Shown here: positions 5,397 to 12,296 of the stretch, one piece after another
Numbering within the stretch: position 1 is the first letter of the stretch
How the letters are laid out: each line of letters starts with the position of its first letter
IMG/VR virus record: IMGVR_UViG_3300032240_000545
Location: 1-26,145 of that record
Strand: one strand, 5' to 3'
DNA length: 26,145 nt
From: a virus
Notes under the pieces: model-generated
Seen by the model: only the letters and a program-made list of their open reading frames with translations
Databases searched by the model: none
Told to the model about the DNA's origin: nothing
Program-made: the position numbers and the translations under genes

Positions 5397-5689
5397 GTAT
5401 TAAACCAACTGAATTAAAGAAGCTAGTCGCCCTGCTAGATGAGGAAGCACCATCAGCAGAGTGGCTAGCCAAAGCAGTATGGGAACTGATGGAAGAACTG
5501 GTAGCCAAGCGCACCCAGTATGTAGTCTTCGCAGTACACCCATCGCTCAATATCGTACAAGCAGTCGGGCCATACGCCACGAAAGATAAGTTACTCAAAG
5601 ATTATGCCAAGCGAATTGGCGCGTATGATTCACATTCATATGCTAAGGTTGCACAGTTGGTCCACCCAGATGATATTACACAAGGTTGA
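5393..5689 (+). CDS. Hypothetical protein, last gene of plus operon
   Basis: 98 residues, starting in an ATGA overlap. The first half is helical and acidic (LKKLVALLDEEAPSAEWLAKAVWELMEELV); the second half alternates strands and helices (QYVVFAVHPSLNIVQAVGPYATKDKLLKDYAKRIG, AKVAQLVHPDD), reminiscent of small ferredoxin-like alpha/beta proteins seen in actinophages. No assigned function. Its stop codon lies inside one arm of an inverted repeat, and a bidirectional terminator follows, so it closes the rightward transcript. Confidence 0.75.
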   Translation: MSIKPTELKKLVALLDEEAPSAEWLAKAVWELMEELVAKRTQYVVFAVHPSLNIVQAVGPYATKDKLLKDYAKRIGAYDSHSYAKVAQLVHPDDITQG

Positions 5690-5720
5690 TCGGTAGTTTC
5701 TAGTCCTTTCCGCCGATCAA
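5686..5720. repeat. Inverted repeat at operon end
   Basis: TTGATCGG (5686-5693) and CCGATCAA (5713-5720) are perfect 8-base arms around a 19-base loop, and the left arm contains the stop codon of the last plus-strand gene. It lies 38 bp before the terminator stem and may help protect or process the 3' end. No gene is visible in 5690-5814. Confidence 0.4.
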
Positions 5721-5758
5721 TAGCCTGCTCCCTGTCCGTGAGGTTGAGCGGCAAGACA

Positions 5759-5786
5759 AAAGCCACCGCGTAAAAACGGTGGCTTT
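5759..5786. terminator. Bidirectional intrinsic terminator between convergent operons
   Basis: AAAGCCACCG pairs perfectly with CGGTGGCTTT around an 8-base loop. On the plus strand it runs into TTTATCTTTT; on the minus strand the stem is followed by TTTTGTC. It therefore can stop the rightward early operon and the leftward replication operon, which meet here. Confidence 0.85.
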
Positions 5787-5814
5787 ATCTTTTGCATCTT
5801 CCCCTAATGCAAAG

Positions 5815-5985
5815 CTATGGCGTATTGTTATAGAAGCCTGATGCGTTCCACTGGATAGCAGGTGAGTCATACTTGCGACCCATTGACTGCTGGCAACAGA
5901 CTGGATCTACAGCCTCGGCGTGGATGCTACGCTCCAACGTTTGAACACCACCACAGGTAGCGCAAAGGTAATCATACTGAGGCAT
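5815..5985 (-). CDS. FmdB-family zinc-ribbon protein
   Basis: 56 residues beginning MPQYDYLCATCG, the hallmark start of FmdB-type putative regulatory proteins (MPxYxYxCxxCG). C8/C11 and C30/C31 form the zinc-ribbon ligands; the second knuckle is CC rather than CxxC, slightly unusual. The C-terminus (SPAIQWNASGFYNNTP) matches the FmdB tail in which the knuckle is followed by a short Gly/Tyr-rich strand. The start is set by GATAGGGGGAGAG just upstream and overlaps the previous gene by 14 bases. Last gene of the leftward operon. The family is thought to act in gene regulation, though biochemical evidence is thin. Confidence 0.85.
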   Translation of the reverse strand: MPQYDYLCATCGGVQTLERSIHAEAVDPVCCQQSMGRKYDSPAIQWNASGFYNNTP

Positions 5986-6106
5986 GCTCTCCCCCTATCG
6001 GACATTTCTCTACACAGTTCCAAACTAATTCCATATAGGAACGATCTGCAATCTTACGGATCTCGGTATAGCAATCGGCATCGTGGATGGGTTCCTTCTT
6101 ACTCAT
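5972..6106 (-). CDS. Small hypothetical protein, 44 aa
   Basis: Begins in an ATGA overlap with the stop of the sigma-like gene and overlaps the FmdB gene by 14 bases. 44 residues: a helix containing C12 (DADCYTEIRKIADRSYMELVWNCVEKCPIGGEH) and a C-x3-C pair (C31, C35) plus His3-type ligands (H8, H41), so metal binding is possible. Its 3' end carries the strong ribosome binding site for the FmdB gene. Unknown function. Confidence 0.6.
   Translation of the reverse strand: MSKKEPIHDADCYTEIRKIADRSYMELVWNCVEKCPIGGEHASV
5988..6001 (-). promoter_or_regulatory. GATAGG-type ribosome binding element
   Basis: On the minus strand CCGATAGGGGGAGA ends two bases before the ATG at 5985. It shares CCGATAGG with the two plus-strand repeats at 2840 and 2920, so the same start-associated motif is used on both strands by different operons. 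Confidence 0.45.
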
Positions 6107-6735
6107 TCCTCACCCTTTCCAAATGGGTTATCCCCACCTAACGAGAAGTGCAAGCGGCGCAGAGCGCCAGTTACTTTGCGATGAGCGGTTGTATCTGAAC
6201 ACTGCAACAGCTCTGCCATCTCGGTAAAGTTATGGTTCTCATAATACTTCAACTGCAATACCAACTGATCTGATGGGTCTAACTTATGTACGGCACGGCG
6301 TACGTCAAAGAGCTGGATGATGTAGTTGCCACCCTCGGCAGGGTTACCGCCACCTGTTACAACTTCCCCATCATTAGCCGCACGAGTCTCAATGACTGGC
6401 GACCAGATCAACGGCAGCATATCCTCAAGCGTAGGGATGGAGTAGTAATGCTCATCTCGGATCTCATAGCCCAACTTCTGTGCTTTAGCACGGCGACAAT
6501 ACTTGTCCGCCTGGCGAGTGAGAGTCTTACCTAAATGCTTAACGCCAGACTTAAGATCTTCTGGCTTCTGATCGGGGTTAAGCCACTGCGTAATCTTGTC
6601 CTGCCTACGCACACACCAGAGCAATAGCTCCTGGCGTACGTCAGCCACGTCAAAGTATGGATGGTATTTACGATGGACAATGCGAGCCACTTGCGAGGCT
6701 ATGTCTACGACTTCCTCTGGGAGTTCGCTATTCAT
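6103..6735 (-). CDS. Sigma-70-like RNA polymerase sigma factor
   Basis: 210 residues. The N-terminal part (IASQVARIVHRKYHPYFDVADVRQELLLWCVRR) resembles sigma region 2, including the polymerase-binding helix with D-x2-Q-E. The C-terminal part (VHKLDPSDQLVLQLKYYENHNFTEMAELLQCSDTTAHRKVTGALRRL) is a region 4 helix-turn-helix that would read a -35 element. The 75-residue linker between them is long and contains a Gly-rich stretch (VVTGGGNPAEGGN). ATG at 6735 preferred over TTG at 6738. It could redirect transcription to phage late promoters. A DNA-binding protein that is only sigma-like is the alternative. Confidence 0.75.
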   Translation of the reverse strand: MNSELPEEVVDIASQVARIVHRKYHPYFDVADVRQELLLWCVRRQDKITQWLNPDQKPEDLKSGVKHLGKTLTRQADKYCRRAKAQKLGYEIRDEHYYSIPTLEDMLPLIWSPVIETRAANDGEVVTGGGNPAEGGNYIIQLFDVRRAVHKLDPSDQLVLQLKYYENHNFTEMAELLQCSDTTAHRKVTGALRRLHFSLGGDNPFGKGEE

Positions 6736-7189
6736 CAATCACCACTGGCAAGATGTAATCTGGGAAATCTATCGCCGCATTAAAGTGGACGTTAAAGTCA
6801 TGCTCGTTTGTATCGGCACGAGTGAGGCCAAAGATAGGGTCTAAGCACCGTAGAACGTGTGCAGGGATAAGCAATAGCGCATCGGTATAGCGGATGCAGA
6901 TACGGTTGAAAGCGTCTGGACGGTCCGTTGTAGGCTCGGTAAGCCATATCTGTTGGAGCTTCTGGTATGGGAACTTAACCTCTGAGTTGACTGGACGCTT
7001 CATCCACTTCACTTCAAGCCCACCGATGTAGTTAGCGTAGCCGTTGCCATGATTCTTGTTGACAAGAAAGTCTATGAAGTAGTACTTTGGTGTACCGTAG
7101 AGGTCCCAGGAGTATGTCTCGGATAGATAGTGAGCAACCTTCTGCTCACGAGTACCATCACCTAATACCTGGCGGATTGGTTCAACCAT
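6728..7189 (-). CDS. PD-(D/E)XK-like nuclease candidate
   Basis: 153 residues. KYYFIDFLVNK followed by GGLEVKWMKRP gives D40 and E59-x-K61, the spacing of a PD-(D/E)XK core, with K72 and Q79/Q80 further on as possible supporting residues. The rest (FNRICIRYTDALLLIPAHVLRCL) is predicted alpha/beta. The start at 7189 is in a TAATG overlap with the HNH gene and the end overlaps the sigma-like gene by 8 bases. The neighbourhood of nucleases and recombination proteins fits a DNA-processing enzyme. The family is highly divergent, so the call depends on the motif alone. Confidence 0.55.
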   Translation of the reverse strand: MVEPIRQVLGDGTREQKVAHYLSETYSWDLYGTPKYYFIDFLVNKNHGNGYANYIGGLEVKWMKRPVNSEVKFPYQKLQQIWLTEPTTDRPDAFNRICIRYTDALLLIPAHVLRCLDPIFGLTRADTNEHDFNVHFNAAIDFPDYILPVVIDE

Positions 7190-7485
7190 TAGACCTGCCT
7201 CATAAGGTAGGACACCATGCGGCTGAGTAAGTTCTTGCCCTCAAAGTAACCCAGGCGTGTGTTGCAGTTCATACAAAGCAACCCCCGCACCTGTAACGTT
7301 TCATGGTTGTGGTCTACAGCCAATGTGTGTAGTTTACCATCTTTTGTCAGGTTTTCAGGCTTTTCGCATATGGCACAGACACCGTTTTGTTTGGCAAAGA
7401 GAGCCTCGTATTCTTCAACGGTAATCTTGTAGCGAGTCTTGTAGTTATGCTTGCGCTTATTTTCATAAGATATTTTCTTGGCCAT
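7189..7485 (-). CDS. Endonuclease VII-like HNH nuclease
   Basis: A 98-residue protein of the recombination endonuclease VII type. CAIC (37-40) and CMNC (71-74) hold a structural zinc, and AVDHNHETLQVRGLL contains the D-H-N-H catalytic stretch (58-62). T4 endonuclease VII cleaves branched DNA and debranches DNA before packaging; short homologues like this are very common in actinophages. The start at 7485 is set by a TAATG overlap with the upstream 48-aa gene; an in-frame ATG at 7527 falls inside that gene and is rejected. Confidence 0.9.
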   Translation of the reverse strand: MAKKISYENKRKHNYKTRYKITVEEYEALFAKQNGVCAICEKPENLTKDGKLHTLAVDHNHETLQVRGLLCMNCNTRLGYFEGKNLLSRMVSYLMRQV

Positions 7486-7631
7486 TAGGAAGCACTCTTG
7501 TCTCCGTTGAGGATTCGCAAGGCCCAATCAAGCCCAGCGTTAAATCCTTCCATCCAGTCAAAGTCTTTATGACCTACTGGAAGGGACGTCTTAGCCGACT
7601 CAATCTTCTCTTTAGCTTTATCAAGGTCCAT
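7485..7631 (-). CDS. Small helical protein, EGFNAG motif
   Basis: 48 residues between two TAATG overlaps. WMEGFNAGLDWALRILNG is the same glycine/aromatic helical pattern found in the 54-aa protein at 12286 (DEGYNAGFDAGVAYAKSV) and, more loosely, in three plus-strand proteins. The N-terminal half is a basic/acidic helix (LDKAKEKIESAK). No catalytic residues. Such little proteins are common between phage replication genes; function unknown. Confidence 0.65.
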   Translation of the reverse strand: MDLDKAKEKIESAKTSLPVGHKDFDWMEGFNAGLDWALRILNGDKSAS

Positions 7632-8008
7632 TACTTGGGCCACTTACCTCGTTCAATCATCAGGGCTATAACCGCATAGTTAGCCATATCCTTAAACGAA
7701 TCTTCAATAGGCTCGTGTTGAGGTGTGCGATTGTTCTTATACAGATTCTTAAGACGTTCAAACTTATCGCCAATGCGCACCATAAGGCCGTTAATAGGAC
7801 CGCCAAAGGCATTGTTAATATTACCAGGGCCGTAGTCAGCTTGTTTCGTGATAAGGAGATTGCCGATCTCATCCATTATTTCCCAGACGTTGGCCGCGAA
7901 GTCGGTATCTGAACGAGTAGCTGGTTTGTTGTTTTGTCTAGGGATATAACTTTCAGCCCAATTGATTGAATCAACTTGATCGCCAATTCCATGTCCTCGC
8001 TCATTCAT
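7631..8008 (-). CDS. DUF1599-like (Nmad1-type) nucleotide-modification-associated protein
   Basis: 125 residues from the ATG at 8008, chosen because GGGGGAG lies 6 bases upstream; a longer in-frame start at 8059 lies inside the neighbouring gene. The C-terminal 75 residues match DUF1599 as I know it: KQADYGPGNINNAFGGPINGLMVRIGDKFERLKNLY then EPIEDSFKDMANYAVIALM, with conserved Lys, Asp, Arg, Lys and Glu/Asp positions. This all-helical family has been named nucleotide modification associated domain 1 and resembles MazG/dUTPase-type NTP pyrophosphatase folds. It may process nucleotides for modified phage DNA, but no modification enzyme is visible here. Confidence 0.75.
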   Translation of the reverse strand: MNERGHGIGDQVDSINWAESYIPRQNNKPATRSDTDFAANVWEIMDEIGNLLITKQADYGPGNINNAFGGPINGLMVRIGDKFERLKNLYKNNRTPQHEPIEDSFKDMANYAVIALMIERGKWPK

Positions 8009-8186
8009 TATTCTCCCCCTGTATTTGTCCATTGAATATCCAATTCTTTGAATCTTCATCTAGTACGTACGTGTATAAAATAACTTGCCCGCTTGCCAAG
8101 CGATGTTCCATCTCAATAACATCCAACACCCACAACATATCTGGTACCCGTGCGCCATCTTTAGGACCGCCAATAAACTCAGGCAT
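8001..8186 (-). CDS. Small hypothetical protein, beta-rich
   Basis: 61 residues. The GGPKDGARVPDML start, followed by strands with HRLASGQVILYTYVLDE and WIFNGQ, matches a short beta-rich phage protein type I have seen beginning with F-I-G-G-P-x-D-G, usually of unknown function. It overlaps the metallopeptidase-like gene and the DUF1599-like gene by 8 bases each. Nothing suggests catalysis. Confidence 0.7.
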   Translation of the reverse strand: MPEFIGGPKDGARVPDMLWVLDVIEMEHRLASGQVILYTYVLDEDSKNWIFNGQIQGENNE

Positions 8187-8508
8187 CGTCCGCTTCGTCT
8201 ACTATCTCCCTTAAGATATAAGCAACAATCTCTGGGTTCTGTGCCAGTGTATCTACTACATGATAGCCAACGATGTCGCATACTTCCTCAACATCAAAAC
8301 GCTTGCGCATAGATAGCGGAGTTTCGTTAATAATCGCATGGGTAATTTCATGGCCTAGCACGCGAATCAGTTTATCTTCTGGCATGTTAGGGCGCAACCA
8401 GATGGTATTGCTATCTGCATCTGTCATGCCATAAGAATTTTCGTCCATGTGGTCATAGCGAATCTTATACTTCTGACCAAAGATTCTGATGGATACTGGA
8501 CGTTTCAC
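8179..8508 (-). CDS. Small HExxH metallopeptidase-like protein
   Basis: 109 residues. LIRVLGHEITHAIINET carries H53-E54-x2-H57, the zinc-binding and catalytic motif of gluzincin-type metallopeptidases; a downstream Glu (FDVEEVCDIVGYHVVD, about residues 72-75) could be the third ligand. Before it come strands (SIRIFGQKYKIRYD, GMTDADSNTIWLRP) as in the ImmA/IrrE and SprT-like groups. IrrE/ImmA-type peptidases cut repressors; this one is shorter and has no repressor beside it. GTG start in a GTGA overlap with the primase TOPRIM gene. Confidence 0.8.
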   Translation of the reverse strand: MKRPVSIRIFGQKYKIRYDHMDENSYGMTDADSNTIWLRPNMPEDKLIRVLGHEITHAIINETPLSMRKRFDVEEVCDIVGYHVVDTLAQNPEIVAYILREIVDEADDA

Positions 8509-9140
8509 GCTGCTAGTCTATCACGGAACCAGGTTGGCCCTGAGTCTAAGAAGGTGTCGTTGACATCTCTGTTGGCTGGCAACCCAACCACCATAGCTTT
8601 GTCTAAGTCTTCTTTAATCCTTTTCGCCAGTTCCTGTCCTGGATTTCTTCCATCTTCTTTAACATCGTTGTCTGCGAAAATGAGAATACGGTCATACGAT
8701 TCAAAGAGCTTAGGGAACCACGGTTTCCATTGGCTGACTCCAGCAACTCCAACAGCTGGTATCTGAACCATGCCCGATAATACAATGGTGTCAATCTCCC
8801 CCTCACAAATGGCAATAGTGTTGCTATGCTTGTGAAGATCATTAACATTAAACAGCCCGATTTTCTGACCCGTAGGCCAAATGTATTTTGGTGTCCCATC
8901 ATCTAATCTCCTAAACTTGATACCCACCACACCAGCGGGAGTAATATAAGGAATGGAAAGCATACCTGTAGCATGTTCATGGCCAGCACTAGGCTCAACG
9001 ACGCTTCCAAGAAGGAATGTACTTGCCACTTCCTTGGTTAGTCCCCGTCCCGCGAGGTAAGAGGCTGCCTGTGGTGTGAGATTGCTGGAGTATCTTTCGG
9101 CTGCTTCCGTTAGTGATTGTCTCTGCTTTACGTTTAGCAT
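8505..9140 (-). CDS. DNA primase, TOPRIM part
   Basis: 211 residues. IAICEGEIDTIVLSG contains the TOPRIM Glu113, PAVGVAGVSQW follows, and ILIFADND supplies D157-x-D159, the metal-binding pair of DnaG-type primases. Upstream, LTPQAASYLAGRGLTKEVA is the helical segment that in single-chain primases directly follows the zinc finger. The zinc finger is on a separate, overlapping gene (8995-9357) in another frame. The ATG at 9140 lacks a good ribosome binding site. It lays RNA primers for lagging-strand synthesis, presumably with the nearby helicase-like protein. Confidence 0.88.
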   Translation of the reverse strand: MLNVKQRQSLTEAAERYSSNLTPQAASYLAGRGLTKEVASTFLLGSVVEPSAGHEHATGMLSIPYITPAGVVGIKFRRLDDGTPKYIWPTGQKIGLFNVNDLHKHSNTIAICEGEIDTIVLSGMVQIPAVGVAGVSQWKPWFPKLFESYDRILIFADNDVKEDGRNPGQELAKRIKEDLDKAMVVGLPANRDVNDTFLDSGPTWFRDRLAA

Positions 9141-9357
9141 CTTTGAAATCTAGCCCTTCTTTTGCTTGCACTAATGTATATACATCTCCGAGTACCTGGC
9201 AGACGAGGCAATTGTATGCCTGGTTGTCTAGGTTGTAGGCGGCACTTGCCATTGCATCATCGTGAATGACGCACTTGCAAGGCACCCAGCCGTGCTTATC
9301 TATGACGTTAACCCCGTAGTGCTCTAGCACCAGGGCAATATCAGGCTTTGAGATCAC
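8995..9357 (-). CDS. DNA primase, CHC2 zinc-finger part
   Basis: 120 residues from a GTG that abuts the preceding stop. C29-x2-H32 and C50-x2-C53 form the CHC2 zinc finger used by DnaG primases for template recognition, followed by GDVYTLVQAKEGLDFKDAKRKAE, the usual helix after it. The last 48 residues (low complexity Ser/Gly/Arg) read over the start of the TOPRIM gene and look like non-native sequence: the normal continuation is found in the other frame. So the pair is either two separate subunits, or one primase expressed by a +1 frame change. Confidence 0.85.
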   Translation of the reverse strand: MISKPDIALVLEHYGVNVIDKHGWVPCKCVIHDDAMASAAYNLDNQAYNCLVCQVLGDVYTLVQAKEGLDFKDAKRKAETITNGSSRKILQQSHTTGSLLPRGTGTNQGSGKYIPSWKRR

Positions 9358-9633
9358 TTAGATTAGCTCTGCATCCCAATGCAGCTTCTTTGCCTGGTAG
9401 GCAATGATGCGGTAAAGGGCAATTTTGTCCCTTAACAACTGTATCTCTGATCTCTTGATCTTAATATCTTCTTGGGCTTTCAACAGCTCGCGCTCTTGAT
9501 TGTCAGCAGACCTTAATTTGACGTAAGCATCTCGTAGCCATTCGCGTTCTTGGCCAACTGACTTCTCAAACAATTCCAAAACATATTTAGTTGGTTGAGA
9601 TTCATCTGCATTTACTCGTGCTGATTCGTTCAT
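9358..9633 (-). CDS. Coiled-coil hypothetical protein
   Basis: 91 residues from an ATG in an ATGA overlap with the resolvase stop (GGGAG upstream); an in-frame start at 9660 is inside the resolvase gene. The sequence is one long charged helix: VLELFEKSVGQEREWLRDAYVKLR, NQERELLKAQEDIKIKRSEIQLLRDKIALYRIIAYQ, with heptad Leu/Ile spacing, indicating a dimeric coiled coil. It sits between resolvase and primase; a replisome scaffolding or accessory role is possible but unproven. Confidence 0.7.
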   Translation of the reverse strand: MNESARVNADESQPTKYVLELFEKSVGQEREWLRDAYVKLRSADNQERELLKAQEDIKIKRSEIQLLRDKIALYRIIAYQAKKLHWDAELI

Positions 9634-9989
9634 TCTATTGCTCCCGATTGTGCTAACCATTGGTTAAGATCCTGGACTACCCAGCTCTGATCTAACCCCG
9701 CCATGCGACGCTTGACTATGACATAGGCTGGTGGAACTGCATCTAAGCCACGAGCTTTGGCGTAGTTGGCTGCTTCAACACAAGCCTCACGCCAGAACTG
9801 TGGCAGATCCATCTTCACCGTAGCCTTTAATTCAAAGATGTAGGGCTGACCAGCGACCATGCAAACAATGTCGCCTTCATCGTCTTTGCCAGCCAACCTA
9901 AGCCGCTCAGCCGCTACACCCTTGCCACGAAGCCATTTGAGTATGCCCGTCTCAAAGGCTGAACCTTTACGTTTTCCGTATGTACTCAT
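9630..9989 (-). CDS. Holliday junction resolvase (Hjc-like, PD-(D/E)XK)
   Basis: 119 residues. KGSAFETGILKWLRGKG gives the early Glu13, then AGKDDEGDIV (Asp40) and YIFELKAT (Glu53-x-Lys55) complete the E...D...E-x-K active site of Hjc-type resolvases, which nick four-way junctions symmetrically. The basic N-terminus (GKRKGS) and LRLAGKDD are also typical. It starts in an ATGA overlap with the helicase-like gene. In this operon it would resolve recombination and replication intermediates, alongside the endonuclease VII-like protein. Confidence 0.85.
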   Translation of the reverse strand: MSTYGKRKGSAFETGILKWLRGKGVAAERLRLAGKDDEGDIVCMVAGQPYIFELKATVKMDLPQFWREACVEAANYAKARGLDAVPPAYVIVKRRMAGLDQSWVVQDLNQWLAQSGAIE

Positions 9990-10813
9990 CTAATCCCACT
10001 CCAAGTTTGTGCAACAAAGGCTGATGATCTATCACCATAGATAGACATTCGGCTTGCATCTGCCCACAGTGTAACGAACTTGTCGCCAGTAGCACTGTGT
10101 TTTCCAAAGCGATTCTTCACAACTGCCACTCGGAACTCTCCTGAATATGGCACAAGTGCCACGGTCAAAATCATTTCTGGTAGCTGTGCAATCTTGCCTT
10201 GAATAGCCTTACGGCTTGGGGGAATGTCAGGCTTTCCTTCTGCCTCACTGGTGTGGTGAAGTAGTAGGACTCCTGCATCTGTCTCACGTGCAATATGGTG
10301 CATAGCCTTGGCAATCTCACGAAGGCCAGACCATTCATCATTGTGCATTGAGACTACGTTCATTGCGTTATCCACAATAATCATGTGTGGATATTCTCCA
10401 TATGCTTCTCCGTAGGCGCGGATAGCAAGATCAATCTCATCAAGTGTTGGGCTAGGGGCGAAGTCAAACTGCAAGTGGGAAACACTCAATAGTTCAGTTT
10501 CGTAAAACTCTTTGCCTGCACCAGTTGTAAATGCTTCTTCTACTGTGGCGACTTGGTGACCAGTAATCATTGCTGCGGCACGGATTGCAGTGGTATAAGA
10601 ATCGGTATCTGCGGATATGTAAAGCGTAGGCACTTGCATCTTCACCGCCATCCAAAGGGCTATGAGTGATTTACCAGCGTTAGGTGCGCCAGCTATCATT
10701 GTCAACTGTCCTCTGCGAAACCTAATCCCCTCGCTTTGCAACGAAGGGAAAAGGTCTGGCAGTAACTGATGATCGTTAGTGCTTTTCGCTGCCGCTTGGG
10801 TAAGTGACAGCAC
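9986..10813 (-). CDS. RecA/DnaB-type ATPase, probable replicative helicase
   Basis: 275 residues. GAPNAGKS (42-49) is the Walker A loop, ADTDSYTTAIRAA (69-81) the following RecA-fold element, MIIVDN (143-148) the Walker B strand with Asp148 metal ligand, and VLLLHHTSE (182-190) a sensor-like motif; R-x-AIQGKIAQ and VVKNRFGKH complete a DnaB/RadA core. There is no N-terminal primase-binding domain, so it is shorter than DnaB (about 450), a known form in small actinophages. GTG start, no clear ribosome binding site. It would unwind DNA as a hexamer with the primase encoded downstream. Confidence 0.85.
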   Translation of the reverse strand: MLSLTQAAAKSTNDHQLLPDLFPSLQSEGIRFRRGQLTMIAGAPNAGKSLIALWMAVKMQVPTLYISADTDSYTTAIRAAAMITGHQVATVEEAFTTGAGKEFYETELLSVSHLQFDFAPSPTLDEIDLAIRAYGEAYGEYPHMIIVDNAMNVVSMHNDEWSGLREIAKAMHHIARETDAGVLLLHHTSEAEGKPDIPPSRKAIQGKIAQLPEMILTVALVPYSGEFRVAVVKNRFGKHSATGDKFVTLWADASRMSIYGDRSSAFVAQTWSGIR

Positions 10814-10818
10814 CTAGG

Positions 10819-11220
10819 TTATCTAACGAACTTAGGCTCGCACTGGTCTGGAGTTCCCTTAGCGGATGGGCAGAACCAGCCCTTCCATGCTTTCGGAGCT
10901 CCTGGCTTTGACTCACGCCATACAAGTTCACCATGCTTACAGTGTCCATCAGGAGTCTGTACTGGTGGTGCGTAGGCTGCTGGTGCAGCTGGTGGTGCAT
11001 ATACAGGTGCAGCGACTGGCGCTGCGCCAAGTCCTGCTGCTAATGCACGGACTGCTCCAGCACTAGCAAGTGATGCTGATACTGAGTTGATGAGAGCTGA
11101 ACTATCTTGGATGGTAGCAAGACCAGTCTCAAGTTCTGCTGATGTAGCTGCATAGATATTGACGAGTGTTCCGTCAGCCAACTTAAAGTTGACTTGGAAC
11201 TTTGTTCCTTCTGTTGCCAT
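10819..11220 (-). CDS. Zinc-ribbon protein with Pro/Ala linker
   Basis: 133 residues in three parts: an N-terminal beta/helix segment (FQVNFKLADGTLVNIYA, then a helix to about 60), a Pro/Ala-rich linker (66-90) and a C-terminal zinc knuckle C94-x-H96 ... C117 ... C127 within KPGAPKAWKGWFCPSAKGTPDQC. The C-terminal block is one I recognise in actinophage proteins located beside Cas4-type nuclease and helicase genes; a single-stranded DNA-binding or recombination mediator role is likely but not shown. A good AAGGAG site precedes the ATG. Confidence 0.8.
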   Translation of the reverse strand: MATEGTKFQVNFKLADGTLVNIYAATSAELETGLATIQDSSALINSVSASLASAGAVRALAAGLGAAPVAAPVYAPPAAPAAYAPPVQTPDGHCKHGELVWRESKPGAPKAWKGWFCPSAKGTPDQCEPKFVR

Positions 11221-11231
11221 TGTATTTCTCC

Positions 11232-11891
11232 TTATTTTATTTCTGCTAGTGGGTCATATATTGTTGAAAGTTGTCCGCCTACTGCGTAACAATAGTCCTT
11301 TACGCCGCAAGTAGAGCATGCCATTCCGATGTTCGGAAGGTAGATATTAGCATCAATTCCCCGAACAAACTGGGCAAACAGTTCGGTCATTACGGGAATA
11401 GTCCAGCGATCTAGGCCGCTTAGTTCCTTAAACTCAGCTTTGCGGGCATCGTAGAAGTAACCTTTGGTTGGCCTAACACCAAACTGCATCTCCATACAGC
11501 AGGCGTAAACACCCAATTGCATAGACGAGTTGGGCATATAGCTGCCAGTCTTGAAGTCAATGACTGCAAGTTCACCTGATGGTTCAACCACAATCGCATC
11601 AGCAAATGCCTTGATAGGCACATCACCAAAGTTGAGAATCCATCCGAGTTCTGCTGCTGGCACACCTTCAGGTGTTACCCACAACTCAAACTTAGAACCT
11701 TCCCAAGCGGTAATGAAATTAAAGAACATCTCTTTACCATTGCGATCCCACCAAGTTTTGTTTTCTTTATCTGGGTTCTCTTTGGTAGCACGGCCAGCTA
11801 CACGCCAGTCAGTTGGGTTAGAACCAGACTTGGCTTCTACCTCAGCAATGGCTTCAAGGAATGTTTCATCCCAAATCTTATCCCACGTCAT
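11232..11891 (-). CDS. Cas4/RecB-like Fe-S nuclease, C-terminal part (split gene)
   Basis: 219 residues. AFADAIVV (Asp98), LAVIDFKTG (Asp112-x-Lys114) and QLGVYA (Gln125) form the PD-(D/E)XK catalytic core, and C192-x2-C195-x5-C201 is the C-terminal triad of Fe-S ligands in Cas4, AddB and RecB-type exonucleases. The fourth ligand normally lies near the N-terminus, before a motif that is missing here but is encoded by the separate gene at 12450. ATG at 11891, 9 bases after AGG, preferred over TTG at 11900. Likely a 5' exonuclease in recombination. Three small genes sit between the two parts. Confidence 0.85.
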   Translation of the reverse strand: MTWDKIWDETFLEAIAEVEAKSGSNPTDWRVAGRATKENPDKENKTWWDRNGKEMFFNFITAWEGSKFELWVTPEGVPAAELGWILNFGDVPIKAFADAIVVEPSGELAVIDFKTGSYMPNSSMQLGVYACCMEMQFGVRPTKGYFYDARKAEFKELSGLDRWTIPVMTELFAQFVRGIDANIYLPNIGMACSTCGVKDYCYAVGGQLSTIYDPLAEIK

Positions 11892-12078
11892 TGGCTTCAA
11901 CCTTTCCTGCTACTAATTCCTGGGCTTGCTTTAATCCAGTGATGATGTCAGGGTTTGTTTCCTTCTCAATCAGGTTCTCAATCCTAGCACCTAAGTTCTT
12001 GCGCATGATAACTTCAGCTTCCACGAAGGATTGCATAAAGGCATCACGGCTAATGATCTTTGCGTGTTTACGTCCCAT
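11878..12078 (-). CDS. Small hypothetical protein within split nuclease
   Basis: 66 residues with AAGGA 8 bases before the ATG. Basic N-terminus (GRKHAKIISRDAF) then two helices (FVEAEVIMRKNLGARIENLIEKE and DIITGLKQAQELVAGKV). It resembles no named family I can place. The end overlaps the nuclease C-terminal gene by 14 bases, so its translation probably feeds the nuclease part directly. One of three genes separating the nuclease halves; whether it aids assembly is open. Confidence 0.7.
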   Translation of the reverse strand: MGRKHAKIISRDAFMQSFVEAEVIMRKNLGARIENLIEKETNPDIITGLKQAQELVAGKVEANDVG

Positions 12079-12080
12079 TG

Positions 12081-12296
12081 TTAATCCTTATCTATCGCTG
12101 TAACAACTGTGGCAAGACTATCGCAGAGGACACATCTTGCATCCGTTGCGTACATTCCAATTTCAAAGTCATCGTCAAACTTAACTTTGACGTTCCACCA
12201 TTCTGATCCGCAGGGACATACTCGTATTGGACCGAGCGAACGATAGTCCGCTTCTGCTCCAAGGGTGGGTTTAATGTTTGCAAGTTCATCCCCCAT
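12081..12296 (-). CDS. Small zinc-ribbon protein within split nuclease
   Basis: 71 residues, one zinc ribbon: RVCPCGSEWWNVKVKFDDDF then ARCVLCDSLATVV, that is CPC at 27-29 and CVLC at 55-58. The spacing and the strand between them match a nucleic-acid-binding ribbon. The ATG at 12296 is preferred; a longer frame from 12434 is only the opposite reading of its neighbour. It overlaps the preceding small gene by 11 bases. Unknown role. Confidence 0.7.
   Translation of the reverse strand: MGDELANIKPTLGAEADYRSLGPIRVCPCGSEWWNVKVKFDDDFEIGMYATDARCVLCDSLATVVTAIDKD

Noticed and set aside
5690-5814. tRNA or other RNA gene in the convergent gap
   Set aside because: No cloverleaf or T-loop sequence; the stems are explained by the inverted repeat at 5686-5720 and the terminator.
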